This document shows positions 6,964-13,576 of a stretch of DNA of 13,576 bases, in pieces. The position numbers and the translations under genes were made by a program. The stretch lies in the NCBI GenBank assembly GCA_934271265.1, contig CAKQRE010000030.1, positions 1 through 13,576 of the forward strand. Direction: 5' to 3'. Positions within the stretch are counted from its first letter, which is position 1. Every line of letters begins with the position of its first letter. Under the pieces are notes generated by a model, which worked only from the letters and a program-made list of their open reading frames with translations, was not told where the DNA came from and searched no databases. The DNA is from an uncultured Clostridia bacterium (GTDB lineage Bacteria; Bacillota; Clostridia; Christensenellales; Borkfalkiaceae).

Positions 6964-7045
6964 CACTTTTATCGGCTATCAATAAACATTTAATAATATG
7001 AATCGCTTCTCTTCATAAGAAGAAAGGGGCATGCAAATCGATAAC

Positions 7046-7050
7046 GGAGG
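7046..7050 (+). promoter_or_regulatory. Ribosome binding site that sets the phosphatase lipoprotein start
   Basis: GGAGG lies 4 nt ahead of the ATG at 7055. An in-frame ATG at 7031 would add eight residues, but the purine-rich AAAGGGG before it leaves only one base of spacing. 7055 is the better start. Confidence 0.8.
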
Positions 7051-7054
7051 AAAA

Positions 7055-10000
7055 ATGAAAGAAAAAATGTTGTCAGGCGATCTGAAAAATCTGAAAAAAT
7101 GCAGAATTTCGGCGGCGATGCTTCTTGTTTTCGTTATGGTCATTACTTTGACGTGCGCGGTTGCTTGCGCGGGCGGTGGCGGAAAAGAATCGGTCGATTC
7201 TTCTGCTTCGGCTTCGGGCGAGTTTGATCCTGACGATTCCGAAGACCCCGGCGATTCGGAAGATTCGAGCGAAATCAAAGATGAAAAAATCGTTCTTAAA
7301 GAAATTCCCGAGGCGGGCAATGTTAAACTTGTCGACGATGCCATAAGGGAATATCTTTCTGCCTCTGACGTTTCGGAGCAGATAGCCGCTTTACCGCAGG
7401 TTAAGGTGTCAAAAGATTCCGGAGCGTTACCTGTAAAACTTGCCTGGAACGGCAACGGAAGCGTGAGATATACGATCTACATTGCCGATAACGAAAATTT
7501 CGATAATGCAACGTCGTATGTCGTTTCGGGTTTTACGAGGGAACTCGACGTTTATAACTTACTGCCGTCTACGACGTATTATTGGAAAGTTGCAGGCGAT
7601 AGATCCGACACGTCGGACACTTCCGTTTTTAAGACTGAAGATCTTTCCGTTCGCTTGATTTATGCCGAGGGAACTTCGAATATAAGAGATCTCGGAGGTT
7701 GGAGTGCGGACGGCTCATTTGTCAATTACGGGAAAATATATCGCGGAAACCAACTTAACGGATATGGTAATTGGGGCGATAATAAATTAACGGAGAACGG
7801 GCTGAAAACTTTTAAAGACGACTTAAAAATCAAAACCGAAATAGATCTCAGGACGCAGGGCAAAGATGACGCCGATCAGACGGTGAATTTTGTAGACGCG
7901 TCGCTTCCGTACTATAAATATACGATCGGTCAATATACCGATATTCTGGAACCGACGGTCTGGAACGCTTTGCCGCATGACGGAAACACGCCGGCTGATT
8001 CGACGGAGAATAAGAACGACGCGCGCCGCCTGTCATATGCGACGGGTAATGCGGTAAGGAATGAAAATGCAATGAGACGCTCTTTGAAAAGCATTTTCGA
8101 AGTTCTTGCAGACGAGCGTAATTATCCTGTCTATATACATTGTAACGCGGGCGCGGACAGAACGGGTACCGTGGCGTTTTTGATTAACGGTCTTCTCGGT
8201 GTAAGCGAAGCCGATCTGATCAGAGATTACGAGCTGACAAGTTTTTCAAAGGTTTCCGGACTGAGATACAGAAGCGAGATCAAAAACGGCGATTTTACCG
8301 AAATCGGCGTAATGAAGAACGACTACGACAATTTTGTGGCATTCGGCGCCTTGATGAATGCGATAAAAACCAATTATGGCGCGGAAGGCGGAACGCTTTC
8401 TTATGCGATCGAAAGTTTCCTTACCGATTATGTCGGCGTGTCGCATGAAGACATTGAAAGTTTAAAAAGAATTATGATTTCAGACTATACGCCGGTCGAA
8501 ACGGAATACGTCGTCGGGGATAGGCAGGTGGTGGAGGCTGCAAAAACCGCTAACACCCTGAATCTCGGAGACGTTGCGTATAGTTCTGTCGAAAGTATAT
8601 CCATCAATAACGTATCGCTCGGTAATTCACTTGACTCCATAGACGGAAGTAAGTTTGCAAATATTTACGGAGAAAGGGAATTGACCGTTGCGGTAAACTC
8701 GGAAAACGGCAAAAAGATTATTAAAGTTCCTGTGTTTGTCGTAACGAAATATATATACACGGCAGAAGATCTGATCTCTGCGCTGACGATTACGTCGGAG
8801 AGAAATTACGGTTACTACGAACTGAAAAACGATATAACTCTCGGTTCCTTCTCAAACGAAGCAAAAGCCTCATTCAGCGGCAGGAATGGCTTCTGCGGAA
8901 TCCTTGAGGGTAACGGGTACACCGTTACCGCGCCTCTCGGTAACCATGGTTTATTCGGCTACGTCATCGCCGGTGCAACCATAAGAAACGTAAATTTTGC
9001 GGTAAGCGGCGGCGTAAACGAAGCAGGCAAGTCGGTTATGGGCGACTATGTTCTCAACTCGTTTATCGAAAACGTAACGATAAGTGTTTCCGAAGGCGTT
9101 CCCGGAATCGGGGTTGACGGTATAGGGCTTGTTACGACTAAATCGTTCAAGGGCAACTCGGTCAAAAAGTTGAGTATTCATGCCGAAAATGCCAAACTCG
9201 ATTCTTTGTTTGGCTTCGATAAGCAGTACGCATTCGGCGGGAATCATTTTACTTCCTGCCTTATCAACGCGAAATATGTAAAAGAACTTGCACGGCAATA
9301 TACAGACGGAATTTACGTTCCCGTATATCTTGAAGAAATTTACGGATTCGACGGCGAAATAACCGATACTGTCGAGATCGCCGTTGCAGACATAATAAAC
9401 GTCGAAGGTTCGAACATCGAGTTGAACGTGGGCGAACGGTTCAAGGGTTCTAAGGTCGTCGGCATTGAAAGCAAAGGCGTTAAAATTACCGAATACAAAT
9501 TTGCAAACGGCGTGTTATATTTATTTAACGACCGCGGGTTATTCGGTGAAAACTTAGGCGAAACGACCATAAACATTACGTTTGAAGGCGTAAACGGAAT
9601 TCTCGTCAAAGCACAAATCAGCGTGGTTATATTTACCGAATCCGAAGAGGTGTTTTTAGAGGAAACGCAGGAAATTTTCGTCGGCAGAGAAGAAAACTCG
9701 GTCGATCTTAAAGAATTCGGCGGCGCGACGGTTTATTCGATTTCCTGCAACGGATATTATTTCGGAAACGACGTAAATTCTTTGAATATCGATTCGGAAT
9801 TCAGAGCAGCCCCGTTGATCCACGGAAACAATACGCTTACCGTACTCATCGGTAAAGACAATAAATTCTATACGTTGCAAATTCCCGTTACGGTGATAAC
9901 CGAGGAGATAGGCGACGTTGTTCGGTTCAACGAACTTATGAAATCCGACAGCGCGGAATACGCGATTTACGGATATTATAAATTGACGGCAGATATCGGC

Positions 10001-11692
10001 AACTCCAGATCGGATTTCAACAACGGAAACGACAAAAACTGGCAGAACGTGGACGGACTTTACGGCTTCCGCGGAACGCTTGACGGGGCGGGACATTCCA
10101 TAACCGGCACTGTTTTCACGAGAGGTTTATTCGGACTTGTCGGCAAAGGAGCCGTCATCAAAAACTTTACCGTAAACGCATACGGTTATGCGAACGGCAG
10201 AACCGTTCTTGCTCGTTCGATAAGAGACGCCGTAGTCGAGAACGTTAAGATCAACGTCAAGAGCGGAGAATCCGACTCCTATCTTACCGAGGGCGGAATT
10301 ATCACCGCGCTTATGAGTCACTCGACGATTTACAGAAACGTTGAAATCAATTCGGACGGAAAAACGGATACGCTGTTCGGTTGCAGTTATTGGAATTACG
10401 ACGCGAGAAAGGCAAACGCCTTCGAAAACGTTAAAGTAACCGTTAAATCTATCGGCGGACTTCTTTGCCTCAGAGCAAACGTTGCCGAATCTCTTTACAC
10501 GATAGACGGAGTGGAAGGAATAACGGTCGCTTACGTTCGTTCATACGAGGATGAAAACAATACCGCGCTCGTCGGCGGCTCGGCGGAATTTACTCTCGGC
10601 AGCGAAAATGCCGACGTAACCGAAATCGATTCGATAACGTTTGACGGAAGAGAGATTAAGGGCTTCACGTTTGAAAACGGAGTTCTTACTATAACAGAGA
10701 ACTTTACCGTGTCCGACATAGGCGCAAGAACGTTTGTTTTAAAAGGTAAGGTCGGCGATAAAGAGGTTACTGTCTATCTCGGTGCAACTATAGTGTTGCC
10801 TGCCGAAGAGGTTGCGCTTGACGGAGACAGAGAGATTATTCTTGCTGACGGAACGGAATACGCTTTAGATCTCGGCGACTATGCGGATTCAACGGTTCTC
10901 TCGGCAACTCTTGGCGGTGAAAACGTAACGTACGCAAACGGAATGTTGGCTATATCAGACGATTACAAGGCAAACAAGCAAAAACACGGCATGCAGACCT
11001 TGAAGGTTACTGTTGAAAAGGACGGCAAATATTACATCGTAACCGTAAACGTTCTTGTGGTAACCAAAGCGATTTCCACGATAGACGAACTTACCGCGGC
11101 AATGACGGCAGGAACGGATAACGTTGTTTACGGGTATTACAAATTAACTCAGAACGTAGGCTCAAGCGCAGCCTGGATAAGCGTTGCGAACAACGGAGAC
11201 TGGAAAAATACAGACGGTAGCGTAGGTTTCCGCGGAACGCTTGACGGTAGCGGTTTTGCCGTTGACGGAGCCTTTGGAACGCACGGACTGTTCGGAATAA
11301 TAGGTAACGGCGCGGTCGTTAAGAACATAACGTTCAACGTTTACTATTACCAGAACGGAAGACAGACGTTGGCTCGCAGCATAACCGGCGCGACGATAGA
11401 AAATATAACCATAAACATCAAGAGCGTACACGGAACGTTAGACGCAACGGCTGAAGGCGGCGTGATAACGGGACTTATGAGTCATACGACGCATTACAAA
11501 AACGTAACTATAAACGCCGAAGGCAAAGATCTCGATACATTGTTCGGCAAGAGTTACGGCAATTACAAAGCGGAAAAAGCGAACACTTTTGAAAATTGCG
11601 TTGTCAACGCCAAATCTTTGGCGGGGCTTGTTCATTCAAACGGGATCATTCCGGCTACGGGAATCAACGGGCTTACCATTAAAGAAAACTGA
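7055..11692 (+). CDS. Large phosphatase lipoprotein with repeated beta-helix-like modules
   Basis: A predicted surface lipoprotein of 1545 aa. Residues 1-38 form a signal peptide with a long n-region and hydrophobic core AAMLLVFVMVITL; Cys38 (AVAC, then AGGGG) is the likely lipid anchor. A Ser/Asp/Glu linker follows (about 44-78). Residues about 124-196 look like a fibronectin-III domain (TTYYWKV near its end). Residues about 205-400 are a Y_phosphatase3-type tyrosine/lipid phosphatase with NIRDLGG (209-215), YGKIYRGNQL, EIDLR (262-266) and the active site HCNAGADRTG, with Cys363 as nucleophile and Arg369 as phosphate binder (C-x5-R intact). After that, three copies of a module of about 185 residues (566-746, 955-1138, 1339-1527) alternate with Ig-like beta segments. 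The modules carry GLFG and N-GR-LARSI motifs. It probably acts outside the membrane on phosphopeptides, phosphoinositides or other phosphoesters, with the repeats as stalk or adhesin. Substrate unknown. No sortase motif is present; it ends in the last module. Confidence 0.88.
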   Translation: MKEKMLSGDLKNLKKCRISAAMLLVFVMVITLTCAVACAGGGGKESVDSSASASGEFDPDDSEDPGDSEDSSEIKDEKIVLKEIPEAGNVKLVDDAIREYLSASDVSEQIAALPQVKVSKDSGALPVKLAWNGNGSVRYTIYIADNENFDNATSYVVSGFTRELDVYNLLPSTTYYWKVAGDRSDTSDTSVFKTEDLSVRLIYAEGTSNIRDLGGWSADGSFVNYGKIYRGNQLNGYGNWGDNKLTENGLKTFKDDLKIKTEIDLRTQGKDDADQTVNFVDASLPYYKYTIGQYTDILEPTVWNALPHDGNTPADSTENKNDARRLSYATGNAVRNENAMRRSLKSIFEVLADERNYPVYIHCNAGADRTGTVAFLINGLLGVSEADLIRDYELTSFSKVSGLRYRSEIKNGDFTEIGVMKNDYDNFVAFGALMNAIKTNYGAEGGTLSYAIESFLTDYVGVSHEDIESLKRIMISDYTPVETEYVVGDRQVVEAAKTANTLNLGDVAYSSVESISINNVSLGNSLDSIDGSKFANIYGERELTVAVNSENGKKIIKVPVFVVTKYIYTAEDLISALTITSERNYGYYELKNDITLGSFSNEAKASFSGRNGFCGILEGNGYTVTAPLGNHGLFGYVIAGATIRNVNFAVSGGVNEAGKSVMGDYVLNSFIENVTISVSEGVPGIGVDGIGLVTTKSFKGNSVKKLSIHAENAKLDSLFGFDKQYAFGGNHFTSCLINAKYVKELARQYTDGIYVPVYLEEIYGFDGEITDTVEIAVADIINVEGSNIELNVGERFKGSKVVGIESKGVKITEYKFANGVLYLFNDRGLFGENLGETTINITFEGVNGILVKAQISVVIFTESEEVFLEETQEIFVGREENSVDLKEFGGATVYSISCNGYYFGNDVNSLNIDSEFRAAPLIHGNNTLTVLIGKDNKFYTLQIPVTVITEEIGDVVRFNELMKSDSAEYAIYGYYKLTADIGNSRSDFNNGNDKNWQNVDGLYGFRGTLDGAGHSITGTVFTRGLFGLVGKGAVIKNFTVNAYGYANGRTVLARSIRDAVVENVKINVKSGESDSYLTEGGIITALMSHSTIYRNVEINSDGKTDTLFGCSYWNYDARKANAFENVKVTVKSIGGLLCLRANVAESLYTIDGVEGITVAYVRSYEDENNTALVGGSAEFTLGSENADVTEIDSITFDGREIKGFTFENGVLTITENFTVSDIGARTFVLKGKVGDKEVTVYLGATIVLPAEEVALDGDREIILADGTEYALDLGDYADSTVLSATLGGENVTYANGMLAISDDYKANKQKHGMQTLKVTVEKDGKYYIVTVNVLVVTKAISTIDELTAAMTAGTDNVVYGYYKLTQNVGSSAAWISVANNGDWKNTDGSVGFRGTLDGSGFAVDGAFGTHGLFGIIGNGAVVKNITFNVYYYQNGRQTLARSITGATIENITINIKSVHGTLDATAEGGVITGLMSHTTHYKNVTINAEGKDLDTLFGKSYGNYKAEKANTFENCVVNAKSLAGLVHSNGIIPATGINGLTIKEN
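7679..8254 (+). other. Tyrosine/lipid phosphatase domain within the lipoprotein
   Basis: This is the catalytic part of the 1545-aa protein, from N209 of NIRDLGG to just past the P-loop helix. The P-loop is encoded at 8138-8170 (HCNAGADRTG; Cys codon TGT 8141-8143, Arg codon 8159-8161). The order NxRDLGG, YGxxYR, DLR, HCxxGxDRTG is that of the secreted bacterial phosphatases related to Mycobacterium MptpB and Listeria LipA. All residues expected for catalysis of the C-x5-R type are present. Confidence 0.85.
8749..9292 (+). repeat. Beta-helix-like module, copy 1 (divergent)
   Basis: It encodes residues about 566-746 of the phosphatase lipoprotein. It shares the module order YGYYELKNDI, GFCGILEGNGYTV, HGLFGYVIAGATIRNVNF, and a final SLFGF with a following cysteine/asparagine strand. 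It lacks the NGR-LARSI core of the other copies and is the most diverged. The GLFG plus short-strand pattern suggests a right-handed beta-helix or GLUG-like fold; this is inferred from rhythm. Confidence 0.6.
9917..10468 (+). repeat. Beta-helix-like module, copy 2
   Basis: It encodes residues about 955-1138. Marks are AIYGYYKLTADIG, LYGFRGTLDGAG, GLFGLVGKGAVIKNFTVN, YANGRTVLARSI, GGIITALMSHSTIYRNV, TLFGCSYWNYDARKANAFEN. It is closest in layout to copy 4 in the next gene; for example, WQNVDGLYGFRGT here matches WQNADGLYGFRGT there. Confidence 0.75.
11069..11632 (+). repeat. Beta-helix-like module, copy 3
   Basis: It encodes residues about 1339-1527 and ends just before the stop. Marks are VYGYYKLTQNVG, VGFRGTLDGSG, HGLFGIIGNGAVVKNITFN, YQNGRQTLARSI, GGVITGLMSHTTHYKNV, TLFGKSYGNYKAEKANTFEN. 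Short DNA stretches, such as TTCCGCGGAACG, are shared with copies 2 and 4. Confidence 0.75.
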
Positions 11693-11771
11693 TGCAGGTA
11701 ATGAATGGTATTCAATAAGGGTTTTTGTCGCATTTGCGATGGAAAATAAAAACAATTGATAGGAGTGTATG
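11693..11771 (+). other. Gap between the two surface lipoprotein genes
   Basis: 79 bp. It contains AGGAG (11761-11765), 6 nt ahead of the chosen ATG at 11772, and a small imperfect hairpin TCGCATTTGCGA (11729-11740) inside a weak GTTTTT/AAAAAC pair. There is no clear terminator or promoter, so co-transcription of the two genes is plausible but not shown. ATG at 11769 is also in frame; 11772 has the better spacing. Confidence 0.5.
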
Positions 11772-13576
11772 ATGAGAAAAAGAGTAGTTTTTTTAACGCT
11801 GATTTTATCGATCTGCCTGATTTTTGCCACCGGTTGTCTTGAAAAAGATGTAAATTATCTTACGATCAGATTCGATTCAAACGATGGTACGCAAATCACC
11901 GAGTTGCAGGTCGAATCGGGAGGGAAATTAAACAAACCCGAAAACCCTGTAAAGGAACATTATGTTTTCGGCGGCTGGTATAACGGAGATGCCGAGTGGG
12001 TATTTGAAACCGATACGGTTGAAAAAGATATGACCTTGACGGCGAAGTGGACTCCCGAGGTATATTCGGTAACGTTTAAAAATTACGACGGAACCGAACT
12101 TGCCAAAGAAAACGTAAGTTATGGTTCTCTCCCGCAATATTCTGCCACGCCCGAAAAACCTGGCAATGCGCAATATTCCTATGCGTTCGCGCGGTGGGTT
12201 GACGAAAACGGGAAAACGGTCGATCCTGCAAATATCGACAGGAATATTATCTTAACCGCAGAATTCGCCGAAACGCTTAATACATACAAAGTAACGTTCA
12301 AAAACGGCGACGAGGTTCTTAAAGAAGAACAAGTAGAATACGGAACAGTGCCAACGGCACCCGCAAACCCGACTAAAGCCGCAGACGTACAGTACACTTA
12401 CAAGTTTAAGGATTGGGGTAAAGAGATCGCCGCGGTAACGGGCGAAGTTGTTTACAGCGCAGAATTCACCGAAACGCTTAATACATACAAAGTAACGTTT
12501 AAAAACGGCGATGAGGTTCTTAAAGAAGAACAGGTAGAATACGGAACAGTGCCCACGGTGCCCGAAACGAATCCGGCTAAGGGTTTCGATGCCGAAAATC
12601 ACTATGTTTTTAACGGTTGGGATAATGAACTTGCCGAAGTAACCGGCGAAATCGTTTACAATGCCTTGTTCAGGGCTGAAGCGCACGTTTACACGGTTGA
12701 TTCTTCCGATCATACATTCGATCATATCGTTTGTTCATGCGGTTATAGGAATGAAACTTATTCTTATGATAAAACGGTTACTTCAGCCCGTAAAGAATTG
12801 GTTGTAAGTGCAAGCGGGCTCGCGCTTGTAATCGAGGGCGCAACCTATGCTTCCGTTGAGAAAATGACTATCAACGGCGTGGAAATAAGCGGCGAAATCA
12901 CATCGTTTGCAATTCCCGATGAGGTTAAGGCAGATAAAGAACATCATGGTTTGCAAAACGTAATCGTTACCGTTAAGGACGAGCAAGGTTACTCTCACGA
13001 ACTCCAGGTGCCGGTAATTCTCGTTACCGAAGAGATTAAGGACATGAACGGGCTGAACGCCGCGCTCAAGGGCGAGGGCGACGAATACGCAATATACGGT
13101 TATTATAAACTGGTTGCGGATCTCGGCGCAGCCAACTATAACGGAATAAATAACGGTAGCAGTAGTAAAAATTGGCAGAACGCGGACGGGCTTTACGGAT
13201 TCCGCGGAACGTTTGACGGAAACGGCAAGAGTATTTCTGCAATCATCTACAACAACGGTATATTCGGAATAGTCGGTAAAGGCGCATACATCAAGAATCT
13301 CACGGTCAACTCTTATAATTACGGTAACGGAAGAACCATTCTTGCCCGTACCGTTACCGAGGCAACGATCGAAAACGTAACGATCAACGTCATAAGCGGA
13401 TCGAGCGATTCTTATTATGCAGAAGGCGGCGTAATTACTGCGTTACTCAGCCACTCTTCAAAATATATAAACGTAAAAATCAAATCTTCTTCCGATCTCG
13501 ATACGTTGTTCGGTTTCTCTTATTGGAATTATAATCCGGCAAAACACAACACGTTTGAGAACTGTACGGTAGAAGC
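11772..13576 (+). CDS. Surface lipoprotein with InlB B-repeats and beta-helix-like module (partial)
   Basis: An open frame of 601 codons that runs off the window end without a stop, so the C-terminus is missing. Residues 1-21 are a lipoprotein signal (MRKRVVFLTLILSICLIF, then ATGC) with Cys22 as lipid anchor. Four Listeria-Bacteroides/InlB-type B-repeats follow at residues 29-93, 98-165, 172-232 and 239-300. They show the typical YxVTFKNxDG start, VxYG middle, FxxW turn and final TAxF/W strand. Next come a short His/Cys segment (HTFDHIVCSCGY), an Ig-like segment (about 335-418) and a copy of the beta-helix-like module found in the preceding gene (about 420 to the end). No catalytic domain is seen in the visible part. 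Such proteins are cell-surface adhesins or scaffolds in gut Bacillota; the exact partner is unknown. It is probably a paralogue of the neighbouring phosphatase lipoprotein by module sharing. Confidence 0.87.
   Translation, partial: MRKRVVFLTLILSICLIFATGCLEKDVNYLTIRFDSNDGTQITELQVESGGKLNKPENPVKEHYVFGGWYNGDAEWVFETDTVEKDMTLTAKWTPEVYSVTFKNYDGTELAKENVSYGSLPQYSATPEKPGNAQYSYAFARWVDENGKTVDPANIDRNIILTAEFAETLNTYKVTFKNGDEVLKEEQVEYGTVPTAPANPTKAADVQYTYKFKDWGKEIAAVTGEVVYSAEFTETLNTYKVTFKNGDEVLKEEQVEYGTVPTVPETNPAKGFDAENHYVFNGWDNELAEVTGEIVYNALFRAEAHVYTVDSSDHTFDHIVCSCGYRNETYSYDKTVTSARKELVVSASGLALVIEGATYASVEKMTINGVEISGEITSFAIPDEVKADKEHHGLQNVIVTVKDEQGYSHELQVPVILVTEEIKDMNGLNAALKGEGDEYAIYGYYKLVADLGAANYNGINNGSSSKNWQNADGLYGFRGTFDGNGKSISAIIYNNGIFGIVGKGAYIKNLTVNSYNYGNGRTILARTVTEATIENVTINVISGSSDSYYAEGGVITALLSHSSKYINVKIKSSSDLDTLFGFSYWNYNPAKHNTFENCTVE
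12258..12363 (+). repeat. Direct repeat, copy 1 of a near-identical 106-bp pair
   Basis: It matches 12459-12564 at an offset of exactly 201 bp (67 codons), with seven mismatches by eye, mostly at third codon positions. This covers the end of one B-repeat and the first half of the next, and indicates recent in-frame duplication or gene conversion. Confidence 0.85.
12459..12564 (+). repeat. Direct repeat, copy 2 of a near-identical 106-bp pair
   Basis: The partner of 12258-12363. It shares GCAGAATTC at the start, TACATACAAAGTAACGTT in the middle and GAATACGGAACAGTGCC near the end. The offset is a multiple of three, so copy-number change would keep the frame. Confidence 0.85.
13032..13576 (+). 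repeat. Beta-helix-like module, copy 4 (cut by window end)
   Basis: It encodes residues about 421 to 601 of the second lipoprotein: AIYGYYKLVADLG, LYGFRGTFDGNG, GIFGIVGKGAYIKNLTVN, YGNGRTILARTV, GGVITALLSHSSKYINV, TLFGFSYWNYNPAKHNTFEN. It follows the same order as copies 2 and 3 of the upstream gene, so the module is shared between the two proteins. Confidence 0.75.

Larger units (their letters stand above)
6756..7054. other. Intergenic region between AraC regulator and phosphatase lipoprotein
   Basis: About 300 bp with no gene I can support. It contains several inverted repeats: GATTTTGC (6779-6786) with GCAAAATC (6800-6807); ATTTTGGGT (6836-6844) with ACCCAAAAT (6897-6905); and a hairpin at 6939-6963. 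A 7-bp inverted pair, AAGTGTT (6754-6760) and AACACTT (6962-6968), brackets most of the region. A minus-strand frame (about 6966 to 6733) is open from a GTG for about 77 codons, but it has no ribosome binding site and overlaps the regulator's promoter. No convincing plus-strand promoter for the downstream gene is seen. A weak TTGCAA (6798-6803) with TATGGT (6821-6826) is the best candidate. Confidence 0.5.
11856..12671 (+). repeat. Four tandem InlB-type B-repeats
   Basis: Copies lie at 11856-12050, 12063-12266, 12285-12467 and 12486-12671. Each encodes a beta-grasp-like unit of 61-68 residues. The first two are diverged from each other and the last two are nearly identical at their starts. 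B-repeats occur mainly in secreted or surface proteins, where they act as stalks or binding units. Confidence 0.85.

Noticed and set aside
6733..6966. Small minus-strand frame as a real gene
   Set aside because: It starts on GTG without a ribosome binding site, overlaps the regulator's promoter and has no known domain. It is kept only as a possible element in the findings.
7031..7054. Upstream in-frame ATG as the start of the phosphatase lipoprotein
   Set aside because: The spacing to any Shine-Dalgarno is too short. The ATG at 7055 has GGAGG at the right distance and gives a normal signal peptide.
8749..13576. CRISPR array or tandem DNA satellite
   Set aside because: The repeats are protein-coding modules of about 185 residues with diverged DNA. 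There are no short identical repeats with unique spacers.

Overview
The window reads as a chromosomal segment of an anaerobic, gut-type Bacillota. Gene style, GGAGG-type ribosome binding sites, lipoprotein signals without any outer-membrane receptor, an oxygen-independent radical SAM haem enzyme and InlB-type B-repeats all point to Clostridia. A Christensenellales-like lineage is a guess I cannot confirm. I see no tRNA, rRNA, CRISPR array, transposase or phage gene.

Region 1 (about 1-5600) is a compact five-gene operon on the + strand. It has a near-consensus promoter (157-185) followed by two copies of the 16-bp palindrome GTTAGC-N4-GCTAAC (197-212 and 268-283), which look like repressor operators. 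The genes encode a double flavodoxin-like protein, a FecCD-type permease, an ABC ATPase, a substrate-binding lipoprotein and a HemN/HemW-like radical SAM protein with a CxxxCxxC cluster motif. Genes 1/2 and 4/5 overlap by a few bases, and a strong hairpin terminator (5552-5595) ends the unit. The combination flavodoxin + haem/siderophore-type importer + HemN-like radical SAM matches the logic of known anaerobic haem-degradation loci (HmuW, ChuW/HutW anaerobilin synthases). The best reading is import of haem, opening of the porphyrin ring without oxygen, and release of iron. The flavodoxin would act as electron donor or tetrapyrrole handler. The transported substrate is inferred, not shown.

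Region 2 (5753-6755) is a visibly more AT-rich AraC-family regulator on the - strand with a cupin sensor domain and its own promoter. About 300 bp of gene-free DNA (6756-7054) separates it from region 3. That DNA holds several inverted repeats and a small antisense reading frame that may be a dispersed repeat.

Region 3 (7055-13576) carries two large lipoprotein genes on the + strand. The first (1545 aa) has a fibronectin-III-like domain, a complete secreted tyrosine/lipid phosphatase domain (HCNAGADRTG active site), and three copies of a large GLFG-rich beta-helix-like module separated by Ig-like segments. The second is cut by the window end. It begins with four InlB/Listeria-Bacteroides B-repeats, then an Ig-like segment and a fourth copy of the same beta-helix-like module. 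They look like paralogous surface proteins built from shared modules, possibly controlled by the divergent AraC regulator.
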